11,950 nucleotides of DNA, taken from Triparma columacea. Its lineage: Eukaryota; Sar; Bolidophyceae; Parmales; Triparmaceae. The notes under the pieces were generated by a model. The model was given only the letters and a program-made list of their open reading frames with translations, did not search any database and was not told the DNA's origin. The stretch spans positions 1-11,950 of the forward strand of contig BRYA01001316.1 in assembly GCA_030267965.1 (NCBI GenBank), written 5' to 3'. Both the position numbers and the translations under genes were made by a program. Shown here piece after piece: positions 1 to 8,700 of this stretch. Every line of letters starts with the position of its first letter. Position 1 is the stretch's first letter.

Positions 1-1
1 C

Positions 2-3000
2 CGAAAATTGAAGCAGGTCGCCAAGGCCCATGACAAGGCCATCAATACTTTGTTCAAGGGAGAGGGTGGCCAGTTGCTGAGCGCGGGGAGGGACGGGAAG
101 GTCCAATTTTGGGATACTAGCATGAACAACACCAAGACGATAGACATTGCTGCCCTACTCGGGAAGAGTTGTCGCAGGCCCGTCATCAAGAGCGTTTGCC
201 TGAACGGTGACTCTAGCAAGTTACTCGTGGGGACGGAGGGCAGCGAGATATTTGAGGTCGACGCCGCGAGCTGCAAGGACCTCCACAACGGCGCTTTGGT
301 ATCTGGGCACTACAAAGATGAACTCTGGGGCGCCGCGTCGAACCCCATTAAAAGGGAGGTGGCCACAGTGGGCGATGATGGCACTTTAAGGTTGTGGGAC
401 TTGAAGGCGAGGGGGCTCCGGGCTGGGGAGAGCGTCCTTGACCTGGCTGGGATGGCCAGGGCTGTTTGCTACTCTCCTGACGGAAAGTTGATTGCGGTTG
501 GTTTCGGCGGTAGCGTGGGAAAGGGGAGGCAGAAGTGCGATGGGGAGTACGCGGTGTACGATGCTGAGACTCTCGCTCTTGTCCACAAGGCCAAGGACAG
601 CAAGGAGTGGATTCAGGACTTGAAGTTCTCCCCCGACGGGAAGACTCTAGCCGTGGGGAGCCACGACAACACAGTTTACTTTTACGCCGTCGACAAGGGT
701 TGGAAGCTAAGGAGCAAGTTTAGTAAGCACAGCAGCTTCATCACTCACTTAGACTTCTCCGAGGACAGCACCTTTTTGAAGAGCAACTGCGGGGCATACG
801 AGCTGCTATACTCTGACGTTTTCACAGGGAATCAAATCACGTCCGCGTCTTCCTTGAGAGACTCGCCCTGGGCGACCGATAGCTGTATCCTTGGATGGGG
901 GCAGCAGGGCATTTGGATACCGGAGATGGACGGAACGGACATCAACGCTTGCGTGAGGAGCAAGAGCGGGGCGGTCATGGTGACGACCGCGGACGATGGC
1001 AAGGTTCGCCTTTATCAGTACCCGTGCGTCAACAAGAAGGCGGGGTACGAGGAGTACTCCGGCCATAGCAGTCACGTGAGCAACGCTACTTGGAGCTTGT
1101 ACGACGAGTACCTGGTGACCTTGGGGGGTGGCGACAAGTGTGTATTCCAGTGGAAGCACCTGGTCGAGGAGGTGGACGGGGGTGGGAAATTCGCCTTACA
1201 GGGCGACGAAGCGATGGATGAGGCTTTGGTTGAGTCGGACGAAAAGGAAGAAGATGAGGAGGGAGAGCTCTTTTTCGAAGCCAGGGGAGAAGGTGATCAG
1301 TTCATGGCGGTGAAACCCTACCTGGGAAGCATCAAGGCCCCGACAAGTCCTCCTCAGGGGAACCCGTTGAAGCCAGAAATCAGCCTGGAGATGGAGTGGG
1401 TCTTTGGGCACAACAGCGGCGGAGTCAAGTATAATGAAGCGGGAGGCGTCTGCTACGGAGTGGCGGCCCTAGCAGTTCAGCTCAAGAGGGAGGAAGAGGG
1501 GGGCAAGCTTGCACAGAACTTTTGCGCTGGCCACGACGACGATGTGATATCATTTGCGATGAGTCCTGACCGCACCTTCATGGCGACCGGCCAAATGGGG
1601 AAGGACCCCTGTGTCAAGGTTTGGGACTCTGAAAGCTGCTTGCTGCTGGCAACCCTCAAGTCCAAGGAGTGGAAGCGAGGAGTCACAACTTTGTGTTTCA
1701 ACAGCGACGGGAGCAAGCTGTGCGGCTCAGGTAACGATGACGACCACTCGCTCGTTCTTTGGCACGACAAGGGTGGTAGGTGGAGCAAACCTGAGGAGGT
1801 CGCAAGTGGGAAGGGAGACAAGGGGAAGGTGCTGTGGCTTTGCTGGGATGAGGCAACCGACACTATTGTGTGCGGGGGGGTAAAGTTTTTGAAGTTCTTC
1901 ACTGCCGAGGGGAAGTCTTTGAAGAGCAAAAAGGGCGTCTTTGGGAAGAAGGCCAAGATCCAGCCCTTGTCGTGCGGTAGGTTTGTGGGGGACAAGTTGG
2001 TGACAGGCACAGCAGACGGCCACCTGTACGTGTGGGAGGACCGCAAGTGCGTCAGAGCTGAGACCGTTGGGGAGAGTGGGGGGAAAGGTGTCGCTGTCTT
2101 TTGCTGCGAGACGTGGGAAGGCGGAATTGTTTGCGGGGACAAGGCTGGTACTGTTGCATTCTTCGACGCCGACGTGAAGAAGGTCAAGTGTGTGGAGGTA
2201 GGGATTGGTCCCATCAAGAGCGTGGATATAAGCTCCGACGGGGGGAAGCTTCTGGTGGCGACCGCTGAGGAGATTGCTGAGGTTGGCGTGGAAGGGGGGG
2301 GGGCAAGGGAGACTCTCATGTGTAGCCACGGGTCTGGGGAGCTCTGGGGGCTCGCGGTAGGGGACGAAAACCCCGATCTAGTCGTGACCAGCGGCGACGA
2401 CAGCTGTGTGAGGGTCTGGGATCTCAAGGATAAGAAAATGGTGGGGATGAAGAAGCTCGGGGACATGAGCAGGGCGGCAACTTTGGGGCAGGGAGGCCTG
2501 TTAGCGTTGGGTTTGGGGGGGGAAGGGGGGAAAGGGAAGAATAGGAAGAGGGGGAAGGGGGGGAAGGGGGCGAAGAAGGCGGAGGGTGGGTACTGCATGA
2601 TGAAGGTTGGAAAAGGGGGAGAGCTTGGAGAAGTGATAGCGGAGGAGCGCATGGCCGGTGGCTGGGTGAGCGACGTAAAACTGCATCGCGACAGCAAGCT
2701 TGCAGTAGGAAGCCACGATAATAAGGTCTACGTATACGACGTGGGAAAGGAGGGTAAAACGAAGCAGTGCGGGAAGCTCAACAAGCACAGCTCATACATT
2801 ACCCACCTGGACTTCTCCAGGGACGGCAAGTTCCTGCAAAGCACGTGTGGGGCATACGAGCTCCTCTTCTGGAATATGAGGGACTGCAAGCAAATAACCG
2901 CCGCCAGCAGCTTGAGGGACGTCGAGTGGGACAGCTGGACGAGCACCCTGGGCTGGCCTGTTCAGGGGATTTGGCCAGCGGGAGCGGACGGAACGGACGT

Positions 3001-3229
3001 GAATGCGGTGAGTGTGACGCCGGACCACAAATTGGTGGTTACTGGAGACGATTTTGGCTTAGTCAAGGTATTCAACTACCCCGTCGTAACCAAGGGCGCG
3101 TCCGCCGTTGAGGGGAAGGGACATTCCAGTCATGTCACTAACGTGAGGTGCGTCAGAGACGGCTCGAGGGTCATCAGTGTGGGGGGGGCAGACAGATCTG
3201 TAATTGTTTGGAAAATAGTCTGGAAGTAA
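2..3229 (+). CDS. EML/EMAP-like WD40 microtubule-associated protein, 5' partial
   Basis: Open frame of 1075 residues plus stop, continuing through the left window edge, so the true start lies outside. The first codons (Arg-Lys-Leu) are read through and no ATG is claimed. The protein holds two EMAP-type tandem WD40 modules. Diagnostic strings occur in both: LAVGSHDN at the end of one blade, KHSSFITHLDFS / KHSSYITHLDFS, CGAYELL, SSLRD, LGW-QGIW, GTDINA / GTDVNA, and GHSSHV near each module end. Between them lies an acidic linker (about residues 389-433) and a HELP-like segment (about 440-490) with LEMEWVFGH and GVAALAV, followed by GHDDDVISFAMSP and ATGQMGK. EML proteins bind microtubules, and the multi-module architecture resembles animal EML5/EML6. 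Module 2 carries a Lys/Gly-rich insertion (about 838-865). No introns in 3.2 kb. The gene converges on the next one. Family call is strong; cellular role is inferred. Confidence 0.9.
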   Translation, partial: RKLKQVAKAHDKAINTLFKGEGGQLLSAGRDGKVQFWDTSMNNTKTIDIAALLGKSCRRPVIKSVCLNGDSSKLLVGTEGSEIFEVDAASCKDLHNGALVSGHYKDELWGAASNPIKREVATVGDDGTLRLWDLKARGLRAGESVLDLAGMARAVCYSPDGKLIAVGFGGSVGKGRQKCDGEYAVYDAETLALVHKAKDSKEWIQDLKFSPDGKTLAVGSHDNTVYFYAVDKGWKLRSKFSKHSSFITHLDFSEDSTFLKSNCGAYELLYSDVFTGNQITSASSLRDSPWATDSCILGWGQQGIWIPEMDGTDINACVRSKSGAVMVTTADDGKVRLYQYPCVNKKAGYEEYSGHSSHVSNATWSLYDEYLVTLGGGDKCVFQWKHLVEEVDGGGKFALQGDEAMDEALVESDEKEEDEEGELFFEARGEGDQFMAVKPYLGSIKAPTSPPQGNPLKPEISLEMEWVFGHNSGGVKYNEAGGVCYGVAALAVQLKREEEGGKLAQNFCAGHDDDVISFAMSPDRTFMATGQMGKDPCVKVWDSESCLLLATLKSKEWKRGVTTLCFNSDGSKLCGSGNDDDHSLVLWHDKGGRWSKPEEVASGKGDKGKVLWLCWDEATDTIVCGGVKFLKFFTAEGKSLKSKKGVFGKKAKIQPLSCGRFVGDKLVTGTADGHLYVWEDRKCVRAETVGESGGKGVAVFCCETWEGGIVCGDKAGTVAFFDADVKKVKCVEVGIGPIKSVDISSDGGKLLVATAEEIAEVGVEGGGARETLMCSHGSGELWGLAVGDENPDLVVTSGDDSCVRVWDLKDKKMVGMKKLGDMSRAATLGQGGLLALGLGGEGGKGKNRKRGKGGKGAKKAEGGYCMMKVGKGGELGEVIAEERMAGGWVSDVKLHRDSKLAVGSHDNKVYVYDVGKEGKTKQCGKLNKHSSYITHLDFSRDGKFLQSTCGAYELLFWNMRDCKQITAASSLRDVEWDSWTSTLGWPVQGIWPAGADGTDVNAVSVTPDHKLVVTGDDFGLVKVFNYPVVTKGASAVEGKGHSSHVTNVRCVRDGSRVISVGGADRSVIVWKIVWK
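2515..2570 (+). repeat. Homopurine G-rich tract inside the EML-like gene
   Basis: 55 of 56 bases are purines (one T at 2542), with several runs of five to eight G. In frame it encodes a Gly/Lys/Arg-rich insertion between WD40 strands of the second EMAP module. The first module has only a short Gly-rich stretch, GFGGSVGKGRQK, at the matching place. The tract is prone to slippage and to triplex or quadruplex structure. Confidence 0.75.
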
Positions 3230-3314
3230 AAGGGGGAGGGGGAGAGGCGGGTCGATAGATTGTTTGCTTTTGATGACGAATACATGGTTTTTATGTTATT
3301 TAGGAAACTGCCTT
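3230..3314. other. Short intergenic region between convergent genes
   Basis: Only 85 bp separate the stop codon of the plus-strand EML-like gene from the stop codon of the minus-strand membrane-protein gene. It starts with a G-rich run and ends T-rich. No AATAAA is present on either strand. The two transcripts probably overlap at their 3' ends. Confidence 0.6.
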
Positions 3315-5158
3315 TCAACGAGCCGTAAAATGGCTGCGACGAGCGAAGAAAATGACAACGAGGATTGTTGGTGGGGGGCGCGCCTTGGGACAGTATTTCG
3401 TATTGCGATGAAATCTCGCTTCCCGCCCGTTCTCTCACCTGTTGAGGTCTACCCCATGGTAGCTGGCGAGGCCGTTGGAAAGTCCGAGAACGACAATGAG
3501 ACCAGGTGCCCCGCACAAGAAGAAGGCAGGAATTAGGTTCATTGTGAATGCAAAGTAGGTGTAAACTGCAGAAGGGAGGAGGGGTGAATGGGTACGGGTA
3601 TGATGTTTTGGTATGGGTACGGGTATGGGTATGAGTATCGTCTGGCGGCTGGCAGGGCAGAAAGTTTTGTCTCACCTCGGAAGACCTTGGTGTCGATGCG
3701 CCACTTGTGGTAAATCCAGCCAAAACCAGAAGGTCCGAAGAAGATTAGTCCAGTGTAAAGGAGAGCAAGCAGAGGAAGAGAGACGGAAGAATTACTCAAC
3801 CCCAAGGCCTTTGTGGTGAAAAGGGTGGACAAGGCAGTCTGCGATGGAATGGAAGAGGTGGTTAGTGTAACGTGGCGCCACAGCAGTTTTCTGGGTTGCC
3901 CGGTGCACTCTCACCTTGAGGAGCATAATGACGTAAAAGTGCAGTTCGACGGGGGAGACCTTGGAAAGGTAGGTTAGAATGTTGAAAGGACTAGGTTTGG
4001 AGGACGGAGGGAAGATGGATAGGTTAGAAGGGGTGAAACTCTAGCGAATTGTAGGAGGAAATCCGCGCAAGAGGGATACTGCGAAGGAGACAGGCCGCGA
4101 GCGTAGGAGGGAGACCATGATGTGTGTGGCAGGGTTGTTCGCCGCGTACAACATATGCTCTCAACTCACCTATAACCAGCAATCTCAGTCTGCAGGGAGG
4201 TCATGATCGAGGCAGAAGATACCGCAAGGAAGATGCCGGAAAGCTTGAGAGTCAGAGGAGAGGACGGCTTCAGGAGCTTCACCTGCTCGTAGTGGCCGTA
4301 AAGGATAAGGGTCCTTCCTAGCATACCAGCTGCGAAGAACGAAGGGCAACGTTAGTATTTTTGAAATGTGCAATAGAGAAGCGAGTAGCAGAAAGGACAC
4401 GCGGAAGCTTATACAAAGCTGCCGTTTGGGGACATTTAGGCAATCTCTCTTCTCCATTCTCACCTTGCACTATCTGGTCGTTGGAAGCAACAACGTAAGA
4501 TGAAACTGCAAGGAGTAGACAAACGAGCTGAGGGCGAAGGGATTAGAGCGCAAAGGGCGTTGGTTGGTTTGCTTTGCACTGTTGCATTCCGCGAAATGAC
4601 GTGAAATCTCCAAATTAAATGGTGTTCATTCTCCTTGCTCAAGGCCCAGCTCACCTTGACGAAACCATCCATAGCAGTACCAGGAGCGGCGGCAGAAGGA
4701 GCACTAGAGGACGACGAGGAGGAGGACCCTTCGCTCACGGCGGAGTTCCCAATTGTCTTGATCAAGGCACTGTGGAGGACGTAGAAACAGCAAGACACCA
4801 TGGCGACCATGGTTGCGAAGTTAAACAGCTCATCATTCTCCGAGACAGCGTGGGCAAATCTAGCGAGATATGTGACGACAGTTTTGCCCTCCTCGACGGG
4901 TGAAGTGAAGGAAGTATGCTCTCCGAGTCCAAAAGCCCGGGAGAGGGAGCTGACACAACCCTCAAAGGTCCGACCCGAGCGAAAGAACTGCGTGTGAGAG
5001 ACCAATACACCGGCTAACACAACTGCTGCAGCTCTCACACTAATCTTCGCGTCAAGAATACGGGAGCTTTTGATTTGAAGCACAACAGCGGTGTGAGAGA
5101 GGAGAAGAAAAACTGTCCCAGCAACGTGTGCGGCGATGGATGTGGTAGCTGTCGGCAT
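3315..5158 (-). CDS. Multi-pass membrane protein of unknown family, seven exons
   Basis: I assembled this from splice sites and phase. Exons read downward: 5158-4655, 4527-4464, 4329-4170, 3990-3915, 3838-3676, 3565-3439, 3333-3315 (stop TGA). All six donors are GTGAG and all acceptors are CAG or TAG. The lengths sum to 1113 nt, giving 370 residues with no internal stop. The ATG at 5158 is the only ATG near the start of this frame. Hydrophobic segments lie at about residues 8-28, 40-58, 113-134, 166-182, 219-240, 256-280, 286-312 and 324-350, so roughly seven or eight membrane helices. A serine run followed by an Ala/Pro stretch (about 144-162) precedes the fourth helix. The Ala-Val-Ser-Ser string recurs in helices 4 and 5. 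I do not recognise the family and assign no function. Splicing is well supported; the tiny last exon is the least certain. Confidence 0.72.
3589..3636. repeat. GGGTAY hexamer microsatellite in intron 5 of the membrane-protein gene
   Basis: Plus strand shows GGGTAC GGGTAT, a short interruption (GATGTTTTGGTAT), then GGGTAC GGGTAT GGGTAT. On the transcribed minus strand these read as ATACCC/GTACCC and sit just upstream of the acceptor at 3566, where they supply most of the pyrimidine-rich tract. Confidence 0.7.
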
Positions 5159-5457
5159 TAAAGAATCCGGATAAGCTTCGGGAGGAGTGCAGAAGAGTGT
5201 ATAATCAGGAAGGGACAAGTAAGTGAATGCTACACTATATATTGGAAAATAGTGATGAATTTGATCAGAATATTCCAAGTCTGTTGAGCTCCTTAGCTAT
5301 CCTACACCAGAATCGAACGCAACTGTTGGGAGCAAAAGTGCTATTTGAATAACTAAGTCTACTGCTGATAGAGTCGCCCTCGCTCCAAGCCCAGTAATCT
5401 TCCCTCTGGCCACTCGGGACTTGTGAGAAGAAGTGGAGTTTACAGGGACGAAACAAG
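5159..5457. promoter_or_regulatory. Divergent promoter region and non-coding first exon
   Basis: Lies between the minus-strand gene (ATG at 5158) and the plus-strand START gene. It holds a CCAAT-like and TATA-like cluster, CCAATATATAG on the minus strand (plus 5236-5246), about 78 nt upstream of the minus-strand ATG. The part from about 5372 to 5457 is probably 5'UTR exon of the START gene: it ends ACAAG before a GTGAGG donor at 5458, and the frame joining it to 5707 contains no ATG before a stop at 5369. TATA assignment is weak. Confidence 0.4.
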
Positions 5458-5706
5458 GTGAGGGTTGTATAGAAGGCGAACGGGGAGGAGGGATTGTTGA
5501 GGAGGGAGGATACGGGGGGGAGGGGAGGGAGGATACGGGGGGGAGGGGAGGGAGGAGGACAACAGCTTGGCCCACTTCCTTGGGGATTTGGACTCCTGAA
5601 CAATTAAAAGGATATTGCGGCGGTGACATATGTGCGAAGTTGTTATTCGTCGCGGCTCACCCAACATCTTTGTCATGAACACAATTTTCCCATCACGCTT
5701 TCGCAG
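5458..5706 (+). other. Probable 5'UTR intron of the START gene
   Basis: Donor CAAG/GTGAGG at 5458 and acceptor TTTCGCAG ending at 5706, preceded by a pyrimidine-rich stretch. This fits the donor style of every other intron in the window. If spliced, the first ATG of the mRNA in the long frame is at 5711. If retained, an in-frame ATG at 5630 would add 27 residues. Confidence 0.5.
5502..5559 (+). repeat. G-rich 23-bp tandem repeat in the 5'UTR intron
   Basis: Two exact copies of a 23-bp unit (GAGGGAGGATAC followed by seven G and AGGG) at 5502-5524 and 5525-5547, with a related G-rich start upstream and a truncated third copy. Many runs of three or more G are within quadruplex distance. On the transcript this would be a G-rich element inside an intron. 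Confidence 0.75.
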
Positions 5707-5710
5707 GCTG

Positions 5711-8700
5711 ATGACCGACAGTGAGATGGATTTAACCATCCTCCTGAAGCAGAGGGACAAGGAGATAGCCGGATTGAAGGCCAACTTAAGGAAGGCAACA
5801 AGAGCTCAACATACTGTCGATCTTGTATCTACAGCATCGGCAGCCAACGACCTTGTTGCCGCCGTCAAGAGCACTGCGCACGATGGCACAACTGCTGACA
5901 TTGTCAGTGCTGCAACTGACCTTGCTGTCCTCCTTGCCGCCGCCGCTGATTCCGCCGCGGATCAGTCTGCTATTGTTGGGGATGCTGAGGCAACCGAAGA
6001 CCACGAAAGTGCCGCTGATCTCGTCAAGGCAAATGACTATGATGTCAACCTTGGGGCAACTGCTGATATTGATGGGTCTCATGGAGACGCCGGGCGAGGT
6101 GAGTTTGCGTAGGGGGTGAGAGGAGAAGGTTGCCAATTTGGTGGTGCAGTGGGAAAAAGATAGGTCGTTGGGAAGACTGATGAAATGATTAAAAAATGCT
6201 CAAAAACATCAACATTTCCACACCCGCAGAATCTGAAAATGATTATTGGGAAGCCAGACGAGGTGAGTGAGCGTCGAGCACTCGAGGAGAAAAAGAACAT
6301 TTTTATACTTAAGGAGAGGGCGGGAGATGTGTGGGAGAACAAGATGAAGTTTGTCACTTTTGCTCATTTTCACCTCTTTGTCGTTTCCTCTGCAGCAACT
6401 GAAATGTCACATGAGGATGCCGGACGAGGTGAGTTGTGCGTTAAGCACCGGATAAGAGATAATACATAGTAATACTCTAGGCTAGAGGGGGAGAGTCGCA
6501 TGAGGACGCCTTGAAACTTTGTAATCTTTTCTCACTTTTGCAACAATGTTGTCCCCTTCGCAGTCTCTAAATCTAAAAGCTCTCACGAGGACGCTGGACG
6601 AGACCGAGGTAAGTTCGGTTCAGGGGGTTGTAGGGGCGGAGACCCTTGATATTCTACACGGAATCGAGGGGCACGCGTGGAAATCTTTTTCATTTTGACT
6701 GACAAACGCCATAATCGCCATTACCGCAGACTCTGAAAATGGTCATGAGGACGCCGTCGGTCTGGTTGCAGACAGTAATAATGTTAGTGCCGTGCCGCTG
6801 TCCGCTGGCCGTACGACCGCCGCTTCGACCGTACAAATGAATCCTGACAGCATTGTAAACGTTGCAAAGACAGAGGAGGAAATCGAAAGATTAGCGAACC
6901 TCGTCAACGCTCAAGAGATAGAAATTGCCAAACACGTCGTTGAGATAAAGAACCTCAAAGATATCAACGACAAGTTGACGAAGGAGAACAATGCGCTCAG
7001 GGCTGCTGCAGACGAGATGGGCACTGTAGCCCTTACAAAAGCTCCTTCTTCAATAGACACAGAGGACTATGAGCGAATTGTTACTGAAGATAATGGCAAC
7101 AGGGGGCTTGACGAAAAAGAGGATATCGTACGCGACATTGACGACGACATCAAGATCGGGCATGTTGAGCCTCAGGGAAATGAAGAGAAGCGGCTGACTA
7201 CATCCGGAGGCACTGTCCAGGACGGTGTGCCAAAAGAACACCCTAAAATCAAAAGCAAGAGCAACGACGAGATAGACATGGAAGCACTGCTGACTCTCGA
7301 AAATATTATAAAGAACGAGCCCCAACATTACACCGATGAGGAGGAGGAGGCAATCAGGGAGGGCAAGGAATTCTACATGAAATGCAAGGCAAGCAAGACC
7401 TTCAAAGATGTGAAGTGTCCAGATCCCAGGGTGAAGTTGAAAACTGCGCACCTCGAGGGTGATAGCCTAGTGATTGGTATGGTCGAGACAGTTGTAGACG
7501 CTTCCTTCGAAGAATGTGTGGCATATGAGTTCATCAAGGATTCAAACGAGAAAAAGGCTGAGCTTGGAAAGAAGTACATGGCGATCGAAACAAAGAAGCT
7601 TACTGGGCATTCACAGCTTTATCTTAACAGAAGAAAGCTTGGACAAGGACTTTCACTTAGGGAGTGGAGGCAAATTGGATGCTGGCAGACAGAGAAGGGA
7701 GGAACAAAATGCTGGACAGTGTACAAAGACACCAACCTGTTGGATAACGACTTCCCATTGAGTGCAGGTATTGAACAAGCAAAATCGGGAATAGCTCGTG
7801 CAAAAACAGGAATTGCACGCTTCCCATTAAGCTCTGGGACTGTTCTTGCATCTGCAACAACGACATGGCTGTTTGAAGCGCTACAATCTGATAAGGGGAC
7901 CCCTCAGTGCCGCGTCACATTTGCTTCCAGGGTTGATATCAAGGGTTCTGTGCCAAACTTTGTCATGAATCGCTTGTCATCTAGCTATGCAAAGAGCATG
8001 ATTGACATCAGGAACAAGTTTGCAAAAACTGATGACGAAAAGGACTCAATTACACGGGATTTGCTTGCCAAAGTTATAAAAAATGAGCAGCAAACTTATA
8101 CAGAAGAGGAGGAAAAGGCAATCATGAGAGGCAAGGATTTCTACAAGAAGTGCAAGGAAAGAACTGGGGCGTATGAACTCGAAAGCCCAGATGAAAAGGT
8201 CGAGATGAAAGTTGTTCATCTTGAGAACGAAAGTCTGCTCATTGGCATGTGCGAGACTGTTGTTGATGCAAGTGTGGAAGAGTGTGTTTCATACGAATTT
8301 ATAAAAGATTCCAGAGCGAAGAAGAATATGATCGGGAAGAAGTATAAAGCAATTGTAGCAAAGAAGATCAACAACCACTCACAGCTCTACTTAAACAGAA
8401 GAAGTCTTGGAGTACAAGGAATGTCTGAGAGGGAGTGGAGGCAATTCGGTATTTGGCAGAATAATGAGGATGGAAAGGTCTGCTGGACTGTTTATGAAGA
8501 CACTGATAGGCTCAACAAAGAATACCCTTTACGTTTCAACATTGTCCAGGCAACAGCCACCACAACGTGGAAGTTCGAAGAGCTCCCAAACACTGGTGGC
8601 TTCCATCAAACCCGTGTATCATTTGTTAGTAAAGTGGACATTGGTGGGGCTGTCCCAACTTTCATAATGAATCGTCTATCAGTCGGGTATGCAAGCAACA

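Noticed and set aside
1727..2329. 200-codon minus-strand open frame
   Set aside because: Shadow of the same WD40 coding sequence; no motif and no promoter or splice context.
1477..2697. 406-codon open frame antisense to the EML-like gene
   Set aside because: It starts at a non-ATG codon, is Ser/Pro-rich with no family features, and mirrors the strong codon bias of the WD40 gene on the other strand.
3589..3636. Interstitial telomere
   Set aside because: The hexamer is GGGTAC/GGGTAT, not TTAGGG, and it is confined to an intron.
4464..4505. Shorter exon 2 of the membrane protein, beginning after the CAG at 4506
   Set aside because: It puts a TAG in frame. The acceptor ending at 4528 restores the frame and gives a hydrophobic, conserved-looking segment.
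4460..5278. Longer start for the minus-strand membrane protein, at 5278
   Set aside because: The first codon there is TTG; the first ATG in frame is at 5158. The 3' part below 4655 is intron read-through.
5227..5352. 41-codon ATG open frame upstream of the START gene
   Set aside because: Could be an upstream ORF, but no evidence shows that the transcript starts before it, and no splice site links it to the main frame.
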